Part shown: piece after piece, positions 37,581 through 44,977 of the stretch
How positions within the stretch are numbered: the stretch's first letter is position 1
How the letters are laid out: each line of letters starts with the position of its first letter
Assembly (NCBI GenBank): GCA_029560875.1
Contig: JAKQKB010000076.1
Coordinates: 1 to 64,000, forward strand
Source of the DNA: Bacteroidota bacterium
Lineage (GTDB): Bacteria > Bacteroidota > Bacteroidia > Bacteroidales > Tenuifilaceae
Reading direction: 5' to 3'
Length of the DNA stretch: 64,000 bases
Made by a program: the position numbers and the translations under genes
The notes under the pieces: model-generated
What the model was told of the DNA's origin: nothing
Seen by the model: the letters and a program-made list of their open reading frames with translations, nothing else
Databases searched by the model: none

Positions 37581-37622
37581 TACTTTGGGCTACTTTGTGG
37601 AGACCTTTGTTGCCTTCGTGGT
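37581..37622 (-). repeat. ACCACAAAG-type flank repeat, side B
   Basis: Read on the minus strand it begins ACCACGAAGGCAACAAAGG and ends GCCCAAAGTA just before the GxxExxY start codon. It shares the first nine bases (one difference) and the CAAAG periodicity with side A. Confidence 0.55.
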
Positions 37623-37640
37623 AAAAAAAAATCTTATGAA

Positions 37641-38567
37641 TTACCATATCGGATTCACAAACCCATTCTTCCTTATTAGGTTATATGCGGTTAGGCCAAT
37701 ATATGTTACCACAAAATTTAACCCCGAGATTATTGAGGCAAATACAAACAGAGCCCCAAATGTGCCAACCCACTTGTTTATGCCTGTAGCGTAACTTTCC
37801 AGCTTAAAGTAGCTCCACCAGCTGCCAAAGTGTGCGCTTACGCCTGTGGCCTCAAGGCTAAGTATAATAATGTTAAACACCAAGAAGAAAATTACCAGCG
37901 TTAGCAACCCGCGCCAAGCACCCTTAATATCGGGAGGGCTTAGCTCCATATGCGATGAGATACACATTGAGAGGTACAGGAATATCCAGAACTTATAATC
38001 GGCAAAGTTGCTTTTGCGGAACAGCGCGCTAAGTGTGTTCAGCGTGGAGTCCCATAGCGAGCCAAGCACTCCAGTCCACTCGCCACGTACACCACGCACT
38101 AGGCTTTTGCTTTGCTCCTCAATGGACGAGAATACATCGGTGTTGTTGGGTACTAAAAAGTACAGCAGCGCGTACAGAACCATCGCACCAAAAATTATTG
38201 GCCCCACGCCAATAAAGAAATTGCCAATTTTTTGGTAGGTGCTTTTGGTATCGTAGGAGTGGTTAACGTAGCCTATGGTTCCATCGGTGGAGTTGGGGCT
38301 GTAAAGTTTCATTTCGGTTATCTTATGGCGGAAAATCAGGCAGAATATTGCGTGTCCTAGCTCGTGGATTGGTGTGCCAATCCAGCCTGTAATAACAATA
38401 TCGAGCGTTGTACCTGCTGTTTTAACGTATGTAACACGGGTAAAGCGTGCAAAGAGGTAAAGTATCAACCCGAAAATAAAAAGTAATCCTAAAAGCCAAG
38501 TTAACTGGCTGAATGTGGTAATAATAACAAGTTTTAGGAATTCGAGAAATGAGTTAAAATCGCCCAT
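37641..38567 (-). CDS. M50-like membrane metalloprotease-type protein
   Basis: The 308 residues are mostly membrane-embedded, with about six hydrophobic segments. Within the second or third lies PIHELGHAIFC, a HExxH zinc motif (His68, Glu69, His72) in a membrane setting, as in site-2 protease (M50) relatives. A later FFIGVGPIIFG and SPPDIKGAWRG, the latter carrying an Asp, could supply the third ligand. It could be an intramembrane protease, but substrate, partner and a PDZ domain are not evident. It lies between the GxxExxY gene and the LTA-synthase-like gene. Confidence 0.7.
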   Translation of the reverse strand: MGDFNSFLEFLKLVIITTFSQLTWLLGLLFIFGLILYLFARFTRVTYVKTAGTTLDIVITGWIGTPIHELGHAIFCLIFRHKITEMKLYSPNSTDGTIGYVNHSYDTKSTYQKIGNFFIGVGPIIFGAMVLYALLYFLVPNNTDVFSSIEEQSKSLVRGVRGEWTGVLGSLWDSTLNTLSALFRKSNFADYKFWIFLYLSMCISSHMELSPPDIKGAWRGLLTLVIFFLVFNIIILSLEATGVSAHFGSWWSYFKLESYATGINKWVGTFGALFVFASIISGLNFVVTYIGLTAYNLIRKNGFVNPIW

Positions 38568-38649
38568 AGGTTAGTGGTTAGAGTTTGGTGACTCTAAGAT
38601 AGATAATTTTAGTTTGAAAATAAGGAGAATTTGAGAATTTGAAATGGTA

Positions 38650-38745
38650 CGGAGGTGGAATGTTGGAGGAATGGAGGAATGGAGAGATGGAGTAATGGAG
38701 TAATGGAGTGTTGGAGTTTTGCTCCAATCATCCAAATCTCCATCA
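38650..38745. repeat. Dispersed GGAGT-type intergenic repeat, copy 4
   Basis: Tandem AATGGAGG/AATGGAGT octamers are followed by TTGGAGTTTTGCTCCAATCA and CCAAATCTCCATCAA. The hairpin TTGGAG-TTTTG-CTCCAA matches the core of copies 2 and 3. A second short tandem array (GTCACCT units, about 38765-38792) follows. Nothing else was seen in the 229-base gap. Confidence 0.6.
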
Positions 38746-38796
38746 ATCCTTTTATGTCACTTTTTGGGTCACTTGTCACCTGTCACCTGTCACCAA

Positions 38797-40632
38797 CTAC
38801 AACCCCAAAAACACATCTTGATAAACATAGAAGAAAGCGCTTGCTTTATCGGTTGTTTTTTCGGTTTCAACTCCATTCTGCATGATGTATTGGCGGCTTA
38901 CGTGGTCGTAAATAATGGTATCGGTGGCCGATACAAAGCCGTAACCGTTGTTAAATGCATAGTACGCGAATGGTTGTGTGTGCTGGTTAAGGATGTCTTT
39001 GGAGAATACGAAACTAGAATGGTTCAAGTTTAATTGATTTAGTAGCGTTGAGGCTAAGTCAATCTGCGAGCAAACTTTATCAATCCTTGCTGGTTCGGTA
39101 TTTAATGCGCCACCTAGCCAAAGCATAGGAATGGAAAATTTATCGGTAGAGTAGTTTGTGCTTTTTCCCAAGTGTCTGTGTCCGTGGTCGGCAATAAGTA
39201 TAAAAAGTGTGTTGTTGTACCAATCGCGTTTTTTTGCGTCGGCAAAGAAGTTGCCCAGGCTGCTATCAGTGTAAAAAGCAGAACTTAAGAATTGGTTAAC
39301 CTCCTCTGTTCCTGGGTATTTTGATTTTGTAGGGATTTCGAAAGGTTCGTGGTTGCTCAGTGTAAAAAACATCTTGAAGAATGGTCCTTTGGCAGTATCG
39401 ATATCGTTTAAAAGATACTTGAAAACGTGTTCATCGTGAACGCCCCACTTGGAATTGCGGTAGTTACGTGGAAAATCATCCTGAGTAATAATTCTGCTAA
39501 ACTTTGCTGAGTATAGGTACGAACGGATATTGGCGAAATCGGGGTCGCCACCGTAGTAGAATGATGCGTTATAGCCAGCATCAACAAGTGCCCCGCTAAT
39601 GGTTGCTAGTTTTCGGGACTTTGTTGGGTATTTTATAACCGATTGTGTTGGTTGTGCAGGAAATCCTGAAACTATGGCAATAATACCCTTATCGCTGCGG
39701 TCGCCACTCGATATCATTTTGGTGAAGAATAGACCTTCGTTACTTAGCGCATTGAAGTTAGGAGTAACACCCTCTTTCCCACCAAGTGTTTCAATTAACT
39801 TAGAGCTGAAACTCTCTAACATAATCAACACAATGTTTGGTCTGTCCGTTCTAAGAACCTTAGTAGAATCGGGATTATTCTGCATTAGTTCAGCGAAAAG
39901 AGCCTGCGCTTTTTCTTTTCCAATGGAATCGGGATATCGCTTATTCATTTTACCCGATTTTGAGATGGAATACATCATATTCCAGGGGGCATTCAACGCA
40001 GCGTGATTACAGTATGTATTAGAGCTGAAATAAACCTTTCCTGGATTCATTGGAGCAATTCCCAAGCCTCCGCGTATAGGTAGAATCATAGTTCCTGCAA
40101 TAACAATAAAAATAGGAGCGTACCACCATTTTCCGTTTTCAACCCTATTTAATGTGCTAGCAATCCATTTCCTATAAGCCCAATAAAGGCCAATAATAGT
40201 GAGAATTGTAACTATCACAAAAATGATAATCATAAAGGTTTCCATTGATGCCATTGCTTCTTTGGGTGTTTTAAGGTAGAGCAGGGGAGTTGCATCAATC
40301 CGAAAGCCCCAGTTACGGTAAAGTTCAATGTCGGAAATCGATATAAGAGATATTATTGTAAGTAAAAGTATAGTTTGAAATGCAAGGTAACCCTTTAGCC
40401 ATTTTTTGTTTGCAAGGAGTAGGATTCCTATAAATATTGATGTTAGAAGTGTTATATATCCTGTTAACGATAAATCCATCCATGCACCACGTACTATAAT
40501 GTTGACGAAATCATTAAAAGTAATCTGTAGGGTTTGTTTTAACTGGTAAACCATAAATGCTAGGCGAAATAAGGCAAATGTAAGCATCCAGAAGATGGAA
40601 TATTTTAGTATAAAAAGGAGTCTGTTCTTCAT
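38797..40632 (-). CDS. LTA-synthase-family sulfatase (phosphoglycerol transferase-like)
   Basis: This is a membrane enzyme with a periplasmic alkaline-phosphatase-fold domain that may transfer phospho-alcohol groups to envelope lipids or glycans. The 611 residues have five membrane spans (about 10-190), then the catalytic domain from about 262. VLIMLESFSS supplies a metal Glu (Glu273), GDRSDKG has Ser313 where the LtaS nucleophile is Thr, and NHEPF and IADHGHRH carry metal residues. Gram-negative members have varied roles and the substrate is unknown here. It is monocistronic with a -7 box upstream. Confidence 0.85.
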   Translation of the reverse strand: MKNRLLFILKYSIFWMLTFALFRLAFMVYQLKQTLQITFNDFVNIIVRGAWMDLSLTGYITLLTSIFIGILLLANKKWLKGYLAFQTILLLTIISLISISDIELYRNWGFRIDATPLLYLKTPKEAMASMETFMIIIFVIVTILTIIGLYWAYRKWIASTLNRVENGKWWYAPIFIVIAGTMILPIRGGLGIAPMNPGKVYFSSNTYCNHAALNAPWNMMYSISKSGKMNKRYPDSIGKEKAQALFAELMQNNPDSTKVLRTDRPNIVLIMLESFSSKLIETLGGKEGVTPNFNALSNEGLFFTKMISSGDRSDKGIIAIVSGFPAQPTQSVIKYPTKSRKLATISGALVDAGYNASFYYGGDPDFANIRSYLYSAKFSRIITQDDFPRNYRNSKWGVHDEHVFKYLLNDIDTAKGPFFKMFFTLSNHEPFEIPTKSKYPGTEEVNQFLSSAFYTDSSLGNFFADAKKRDWYNNTLFILIADHGHRHLGKSTNYSTDKFSIPMLWLGGALNTEPARIDKVCSQIDLASTLLNQLNLNHSSFVFSKDILNQHTQPFAYYAFNNGYGFVSATDTIIYDHVSRQYIMQNGVETEKTTDKASAFFYVYQDVFLGL

Positions 40633-40661
40633 TTTGAGTTACTTAAATTGATTTTCGAGTG

Positions 40662-40669
40662 CAAACCTA
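40662..40669 (-). promoter_or_regulatory. -7 box of LTA-synthase-like gene
   Basis: TAGGTTTG on the minus strand, 30 bases upstream of the start, fits TAnnTTTG. Confidence 0.35.
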
Positions 40670-40742
40670 ATTAATTTTAGAATATTTTTTAGGATATTTT
40701 TTGATATCAATATGTAATCTCAAGTCTCATTAAGCACTAGAC

Positions 40743-40768
40743 CTTCCAAATTCTGTAGGACTTGGAAG
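40743..40768. repeat. REP-like palindrome
   Basis: CTTCCAA (40743-40749) pairs with TTGGAAG (40762-40768) in the 248-base gap between divergent genes. No T-run follows. It is similar in style to the other extragenic palindromes in the window but not identical. Confidence 0.3.
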
Positions 40769-40852
40769 CATCTAGAAGATTAGTTGCCCAAGCTATGATG
40801 TACCAAATATGTTAAAATCAGAACAAATCATACAACCTATTATCTTCCTTAC

Positions 40853-40860
40853 TATTTTTG
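40853..40860 (+). promoter_or_regulatory. -7 box of isoaspartyl peptidase gene
   Basis: TATTTTTG fits TAnnTTTG, 20 bases upstream of the ATG at 40881. No clear -33 TTG. Confidence 0.35.
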
Positions 40861-40880
40861 AGAAACCTTAACCCATAACT

Positions 40881-41837
40881 ATGAAACCTTTTAAAACAAT
40901 ACTATCCTTCATTGTTATAATTCTTTTAGCCAACTCATTACTTGCACAAAAGTGGAGTATTGTCCTGCATGGTGGTGCAGGTGGTATGAAAAAAGAGAAC
41001 TTTACACAGGAACAGATAGATAACTACCAAGCAGAGCTACTTAAAGCATTAGAAATTGGAAAAAATATTCTTATCAATGGCGGAACTAGTCTCGATGCTG
41101 TTGAGCAGGTTGTCCGATACTTGGAGGATTGCCCATTGTTTAACGCAGGCAAGGGCGCTGTTTTTACGCACGATGGTAAGAATGAACTTGATGCAGCCAT
41201 AATGGACGGAAGAAATCTTATGGCTGGTGCCATAGCAGGTGTTGGCGATATAAAGAACCCAATTTCTACTGCGCGGTTGGTTATGGAAAAATCAGCCCAT
41301 GTAATGATCGTAGGTAAGGGAGCATCGGATTTTGCTAGGAGTATGGGTGCAGAGATGGTTGATAGTAGTTACTTTTTCACTCAATCCCGATGGAACGATT
41401 TGCAAAAATATCTTGATAAAGAGAAAATGGGAACAGTTGGTTGCGTTGCGCTCGATATTCACGGAAACCTTGCGGCGGCAACATCAACTGGTGGAATGAC
41501 TAATAAGCGCTACAATCGAGTTGGTGATGCTCCAGTAATTGGAGCTGGAACCTATGCTAATAATGCAACCTGTGCAGTTTCAGCAACTGGTCATGGCGAG
41601 TTCTTTATCCGTTACACTGTTGCACACGATATTTCTGCACTAATGGAGTATAAAGGTATGAGTTTGGTCGATGCTGTTAATCTGGTAATCAACGGTAAAC
41701 TTGAAAAAGTTGATGGCCGTGGAGGTGTAATTGCGGTGGATAAGGATGGAAATGTTTGTATTGATATGAATACTACCGGAATGTTTAGGGCTTACGAAAA
41801 ATCGACGGGAGAAAAGGGTGTGGAAATTTTTAAGTAA
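40881..41837 (+). CDS. Isoaspartyl peptidase / L-asparaginase (Ntn-hydrolase), exported
   Basis: This enzyme cleaves beta-aspartyl dipeptides and asparagine. The 318-residue precursor has a signal peptide (to NSLLAQ) and WSIVLHGGAGG at the mature start. The self-cleavage site GTVGCVALD has nucleophile Thr185, which becomes the N-terminus of the beta chain. TSTGGMTNKRYNRVGDAPVI and SATGHGEFFIR, the substrate-binding segments of the plant-type family, follow. Length and motifs are complete. It is followed by a small membrane protein on the same strand after 111 bases with its own promoter-like site. Confidence 0.93.
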   Translation: MKPFKTILSFIVIILLANSLLAQKWSIVLHGGAGGMKKENFTQEQIDNYQAELLKALEIGKNILINGGTSLDAVEQVVRYLEDCPLFNAGKGAVFTHDGKNELDAAIMDGRNLMAGAIAGVGDIKNPISTARLVMEKSAHVMIVGKGASDFARSMGAEMVDSSYFFTQSRWNDLQKYLDKEKMGTVGCVALDIHGNLAAATSTGGMTNKRYNRVGDAPVIGAGTYANNATCAVSATGHGEFFIRYTVAHDISALMEYKGMSLVDAVNLVINGKLEKVDGRGGVIAVDKDGNVCIDMNTTGMFRAYEKSTGEKGVEIFK

Positions 41838-41860
41838 CTTATAACATTAACTATATTTCC

Positions 41861-41890
41861 TTGTTATAATAAGAAATAGCCGTAATTTTG
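41861..41890 (+). promoter_or_regulatory. Full Bacteroidota promoter (TTG-N19-TAATTTTG)
   Basis: TTG (41861-41863), 19 bases, then TAATTTTG (41883-41890) matches the -33/-7 consensus in both boxes and spacing. It precedes the 41949 gene by about 58 bases. Confidence 0.6.
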
Positions 41891-41948
41891 ATTGATAATT
41901 TGCTGTATAGAATAACGAACTACAAACCATTAAACCAAATAAATAGCC

Positions 41949-42464
41949 ATGGCACTATCCGTTCACAGTCAGGATGCAAAAAGTAAAGGACAAATTGAAA
42001 TTTTTTTCCTTCATTTCTTTTTTGCACTAGTAATGATGGCAATACTCCTACTAATTATTCAATTGATTGGAGGTGCATTAACTTGGGATAATTATTCAAA
42101 ATACTATATTATATTGATTCCAATAACGGTCATTCTTCCTTTAATTATTGCAGTTACAACTGCATTTTCATATAAAAAGGTTATCTTAACCATTTCGCCG
42201 TTAGCAAATCTTAACCAAGAAAAGTTGAAAGAGTTTTTCTTTAAGGAGGATTACAAGGCTGTTAAACAGGCCGATGGTAAAGTTGTATTTGAGCGGGCAC
42301 GATTATTACCTCGTTTTTTAAGCCTTAACTTCGATAAGCCTTATATTGAGATAACTTCTACCGAGGCAAAAGTTTATATGCTCAAGCGATTATCGTTAGT
42401 TTTGATTCCTCAAATTCAAATGGGTAAACGTTTCGAAATTAATCCAGACCAACACAATGCATAG
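41949..42464 (+). CDS. Two-span membrane protein of unknown function
   Basis: Not recognised. The 171 residues have two membrane segments (about 18-43, FALVMMAILLLIIQLIGG, and 52-75, IILIPITVILPLIIAVTTAF). A soluble C-terminal region follows (about 80-171) with beta strands and several basic residues. The end overlaps the start of the following PLP-enzyme gene by eight bases, so the two are co-translated, but a functional link is not apparent. Confidence 0.7.
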   Translation: MALSVHSQDAKSKGQIEIFFLHFFFALVMMAILLLIIQLIGGALTWDNYSKYYIILIPITVILPLIIAVTTAFSYKKVILTISPLANLNQEKLKEFFFKEDYKAVKQADGKVVFERARLLPRFLSLNFDKPYIEITSTEAKVYMLKRLSLVLIPQIQMGKRFEINPDQHNA

Positions 42465-43551
42465 ACTTCCATTTCTTCTTTTAGATACCGATACTTGTAA
42501 AAGAAATATTGATAGAATGGCCTCCAAGGCCATTCTGCATAAATTGGTATTACGTCCACATTTTAAAACTCATCAAAGTGCTCAAATTGCCGAATGGTTT
42601 CGCAATTTTGGCGTAAACAGTTGCACTGTTTCATCGGTAAAAATGGCCGAGTACTTTGCCAATGCCGGATGGACAGATATTACAATTTCATTCCCAGTTA
42701 ATCCTTTCGAGGTTGACGCCATAAATAGCTTGGCTAAAAAGGTAAGTTTAAATGTGATTTTTTCATCGGCATCCAATCTGCTGAAATCCATTAACCAGTT
42801 AAAGGAAAATATTGGGGTTTTTATTGAGATAGATGTTGGGCATAACCGTTCTGGGCTCAGTCCTGATAATACTCGCGAAATTGCTCTGATGGTTAACCAG
42901 ATTGAGGGAAATTCAAGTTTGAAGTTTAAAGGATTCCTAAGTCACGCAGGCCATACCTACAAGGCAACGTCAACCGATGAGGTTCTAAAAATTCATCGCG
43001 ATTCGTTGAGCAAGTTAACCAAGCTAAAGGCATTTTGGAAGGAATCGCATCCCGATATTGTTGTATCGTACGGCGATACCCCTTCGTGTTCCATTGCCGA
43101 TGAATTTTGGGGAGTTGACGAGATTCGTCCTGGGAACTTCGTTTTTTATGATGTTATGCAGAGTCAAATAGGTTCGTGTACCATAAGTGATATTGCTGTA
43201 GCAATGATTTGTCCGGTGGTTGATATCAACCAGAGTAGGCGAGAGGCTGTAATACATTGCGGAGCGGTTCATCTATCAAAGGATAATATCAAACTACCGA
43301 ATGAAGAAACTTCATTCGGCGTGGTTTGTGGTTTTGATGGAAATGCTTGGGGCGAGCCACTTGAGGGTTTGTACGTTAAATCGTTAAGTCAGGAGCACGG
43401 ACTTATTTCATTTCCCAATGAGTTTCCATTCAAAGTAGGCGATTTAGTGGCCATACTCCCCATTCACAGCTGCCTTACTGTTGATTTGATGGGCGAGATT
43501 AAACTAAACGATGGCTCTACAATCCAAACAATGAGACAGCACACGTTTTGA
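42457..43551 (+). CDS. D-threonine aldolase / D-serine dehydratase-like PLP enzyme
   Basis: This is a fold-III PLP enzyme acting on D-amino acids. In the 364 residues the cofactor lysine lies in RPHFKTHQS (Lys37). FIEIDVGHNRSG and VVSYGDTPSCS are barrel strands of the family, and the C-terminal HCGAVHLS and PIHSCLTVDL provide His and Cys metal ligands, as in DSD1/D-threonine aldolase. Which D-amino acid it uses is not decided by the sequence. It follows an overlapping membrane-protein gene and precedes an M64 peptidase gene by 27 bases. Confidence 0.88.
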   Translation: MHRLPFLLLDTDTCKRNIDRMASKAILHKLVLRPHFKTHQSAQIAEWFRNFGVNSCTVSSVKMAEYFANAGWTDITISFPVNPFEVDAINSLAKKVSLNVIFSSASNLLKSINQLKENIGVFIEIDVGHNRSGLSPDNTREIALMVNQIEGNSSLKFKGFLSHAGHTYKATSTDEVLKIHRDSLSKLTKLKAFWKESHPDIVVSYGDTPSCSIADEFWGVDEIRPGNFVFYDVMQSQIGSCTISDIAVAMICPVVDINQSRREAVIHCGAVHLSKDNIKLPNEETSFGVVCGFDGNAWGEPLEGLYVKSLSQEHGLISFPNEFPFKVGDLVAILPIHSCLTVDLMGEIKLNDGSTIQTMRQHTF

Positions 43552-43578
43552 TTTAAATCATAACTAATTACAGTAAAA

Positions 43579-44922
43579 ATGAAAAAAGTATCATTGTTTA
43601 TTTTAACAATAGGATTGGTTGTATTAATCAATTCTTCCTTTGCTCAAGTTACCGATAAGGTTGATTTTGAATCGTATTTTGTCGATAAAACAATGCGTTT
43701 GGACTATATCCACAGAGGTGATGTTTCAAGCGAGAAGTTTGAACTGGTTAGCGCGAAGCCCGAGGGCGTTTGGGCTGGCAAAACCTACCATTTAACAGAC
43801 CCTTACCAGTTAGGGCTTTATTTCTATGAGGTTTACGATGCTGCAACAAATAAACTAATATTCTCACAGGGTTTTTGCAGTGTTTTTGGCGAGTGGCAAA
43901 CAACCGCTGAGGCTAAGGAGAAAACCCTTCCGTTCAAGGAGTCAATTCGCATACCTTGGCCAAAAGCAAAGGTGAATATTGTGATGAAAAAACGCGATGC
44001 CAAGAACATTCTTCAACCAATATGGAATTTCGAAGTAGACCCAACTGGCTTTAATGCAGAGCAGAAACTTTCTGCTTTAAAAGTAAATCAGTTGGTGAAT
44101 AGTGGCGATGTAAAATCAAAAGTTGATATTGTTATTCTGGGTGATGGTTATGCTGCCGACGAGATGAGCATTTTCCGCGAGGATGCCAATAAATTTGTGG
44201 AGTATTTCTTTGCGGTTGACCCCTACAAAGCACGAAAAAATGACTTTAATGTTTGGTCTGTTGAGGTCGTTTCTCCTGAAAGTGGAATAGCAAATCCCAA
44301 CAAGAATTTCTTTCCAAAAAATCCATTGGAAACAACTTACAATACCTTTGGAGTTGATAGGTATGTGCTTTCTAATAATGATTGGACAGTTAGGGATTAT
44401 GCTGGCGCAGCCCCATACGATTTTATAGTGATTCTTCTGAATTCCAATAAGTACGGTGGTGGTGGAATTTATAATCTTTACATCACAGCCGCTGCGCGTT
44501 CCGATTTTAACGACTACGTTTTTGTTCACGAAATGGGCCACCACATTGCCGGCTTAGCCGATGAATACTATCAAAGCCACGTGGCGTACGACCCAGCAAA
44601 TACAAGTGTGGAGCCATGGGAGTTTAATGTTACCGCATTGCTAAATCCAGAAAATTTAAAGTGGAAAGATATTGTTACATTTGGTATTCCAATTCCAACA
44701 CCTTGGAATAAGGCAGAGTATGAGAAAAAGGATTCAAACAAAACAAAAGTGCTAGAAAATGACCCTTATGCAGGAAAAGTTGGAGCATTTGAAGGGGCTA
44801 ATTACCTTAGCAATGGAATGTACCGCTCCGAGGTGGATTGTATCATGTTCTCAAAATCGTTGCGATTCTGCAGAGTTTGTGAACGCGGGTTGAATCAGGT
44901 GATAGATTTATACTGTAAGTAG
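43579..44922 (+). CDS. M64-family metallopeptidase, exported
   Basis: This is a secreted zinc peptidase of the IgA-peptidase (M64) type. The 447 residues have a signal peptide (to NSSFAQ), then an N-terminal beta domain (about 25-165) typical of Bacteroidota M64 proteins. The peptidase domain follows with DIVILGDGYAADEM and the zinc helix FVHEMGHHIAGLADEYY (His317, Glu318, His321, with the downstream Asp of GLADEYY likely a ligand). The conserved closing segment ends CIMFSKSLRFCRVC. IgA as a substrate is known for one family member only and is not implied. A terminator follows. Confidence 0.9.
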   Translation: MKKVSLFILTIGLVVLINSSFAQVTDKVDFESYFVDKTMRLDYIHRGDVSSEKFELVSAKPEGVWAGKTYHLTDPYQLGLYFYEVYDAATNKLIFSQGFCSVFGEWQTTAEAKEKTLPFKESIRIPWPKAKVNIVMKKRDAKNILQPIWNFEVDPTGFNAEQKLSALKVNQLVNSGDVKSKVDIVILGDGYAADEMSIFREDANKFVEYFFAVDPYKARKNDFNVWSVEVVSPESGIANPNKNFFPKNPLETTYNTFGVDRYVLSNNDWTVRDYAGAAPYDFIVILLNSNKYGGGGIYNLYITAAARSDFNDYVFVHEMGHHIAGLADEYYQSHVAYDPANTSVEPWEFNVTALLNPENLKWKDIVTFGIPIPTPWNKAEYEKKDSNKTKVLENDPYAGKVGAFEGANYLSNGMYRSEVDCIMFSKSLRFCRVCERGLNQVIDLYCK

Positions 44923-44943
44923 TCCGATATTGTAAATAAAATT

Positions 44944-44977
44944 AGCCCTGGTAGAAATTGCTCTGTCAGGGCTTTTT
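44944..44977 (+). terminator. Terminator after M64 peptidase gene
   Basis: AGCCCTG (44944-44950) pairs with CAGGGCT (44967-44973) and TTTT follows. The 16-base loop is long but the site is 21 bases past the stop. Confidence 0.65.

Noticed and set aside
39599-40006. 135-codon open frame opposite the LTA-synthase-like gene
   Set aside because: Antisense to the catalytic domain, no promoter or domain.
44116-44544. 142-codon open frame opposite the M64 peptidase
   Set aside because: Antisense to conserved peptidase sequence, no domain.
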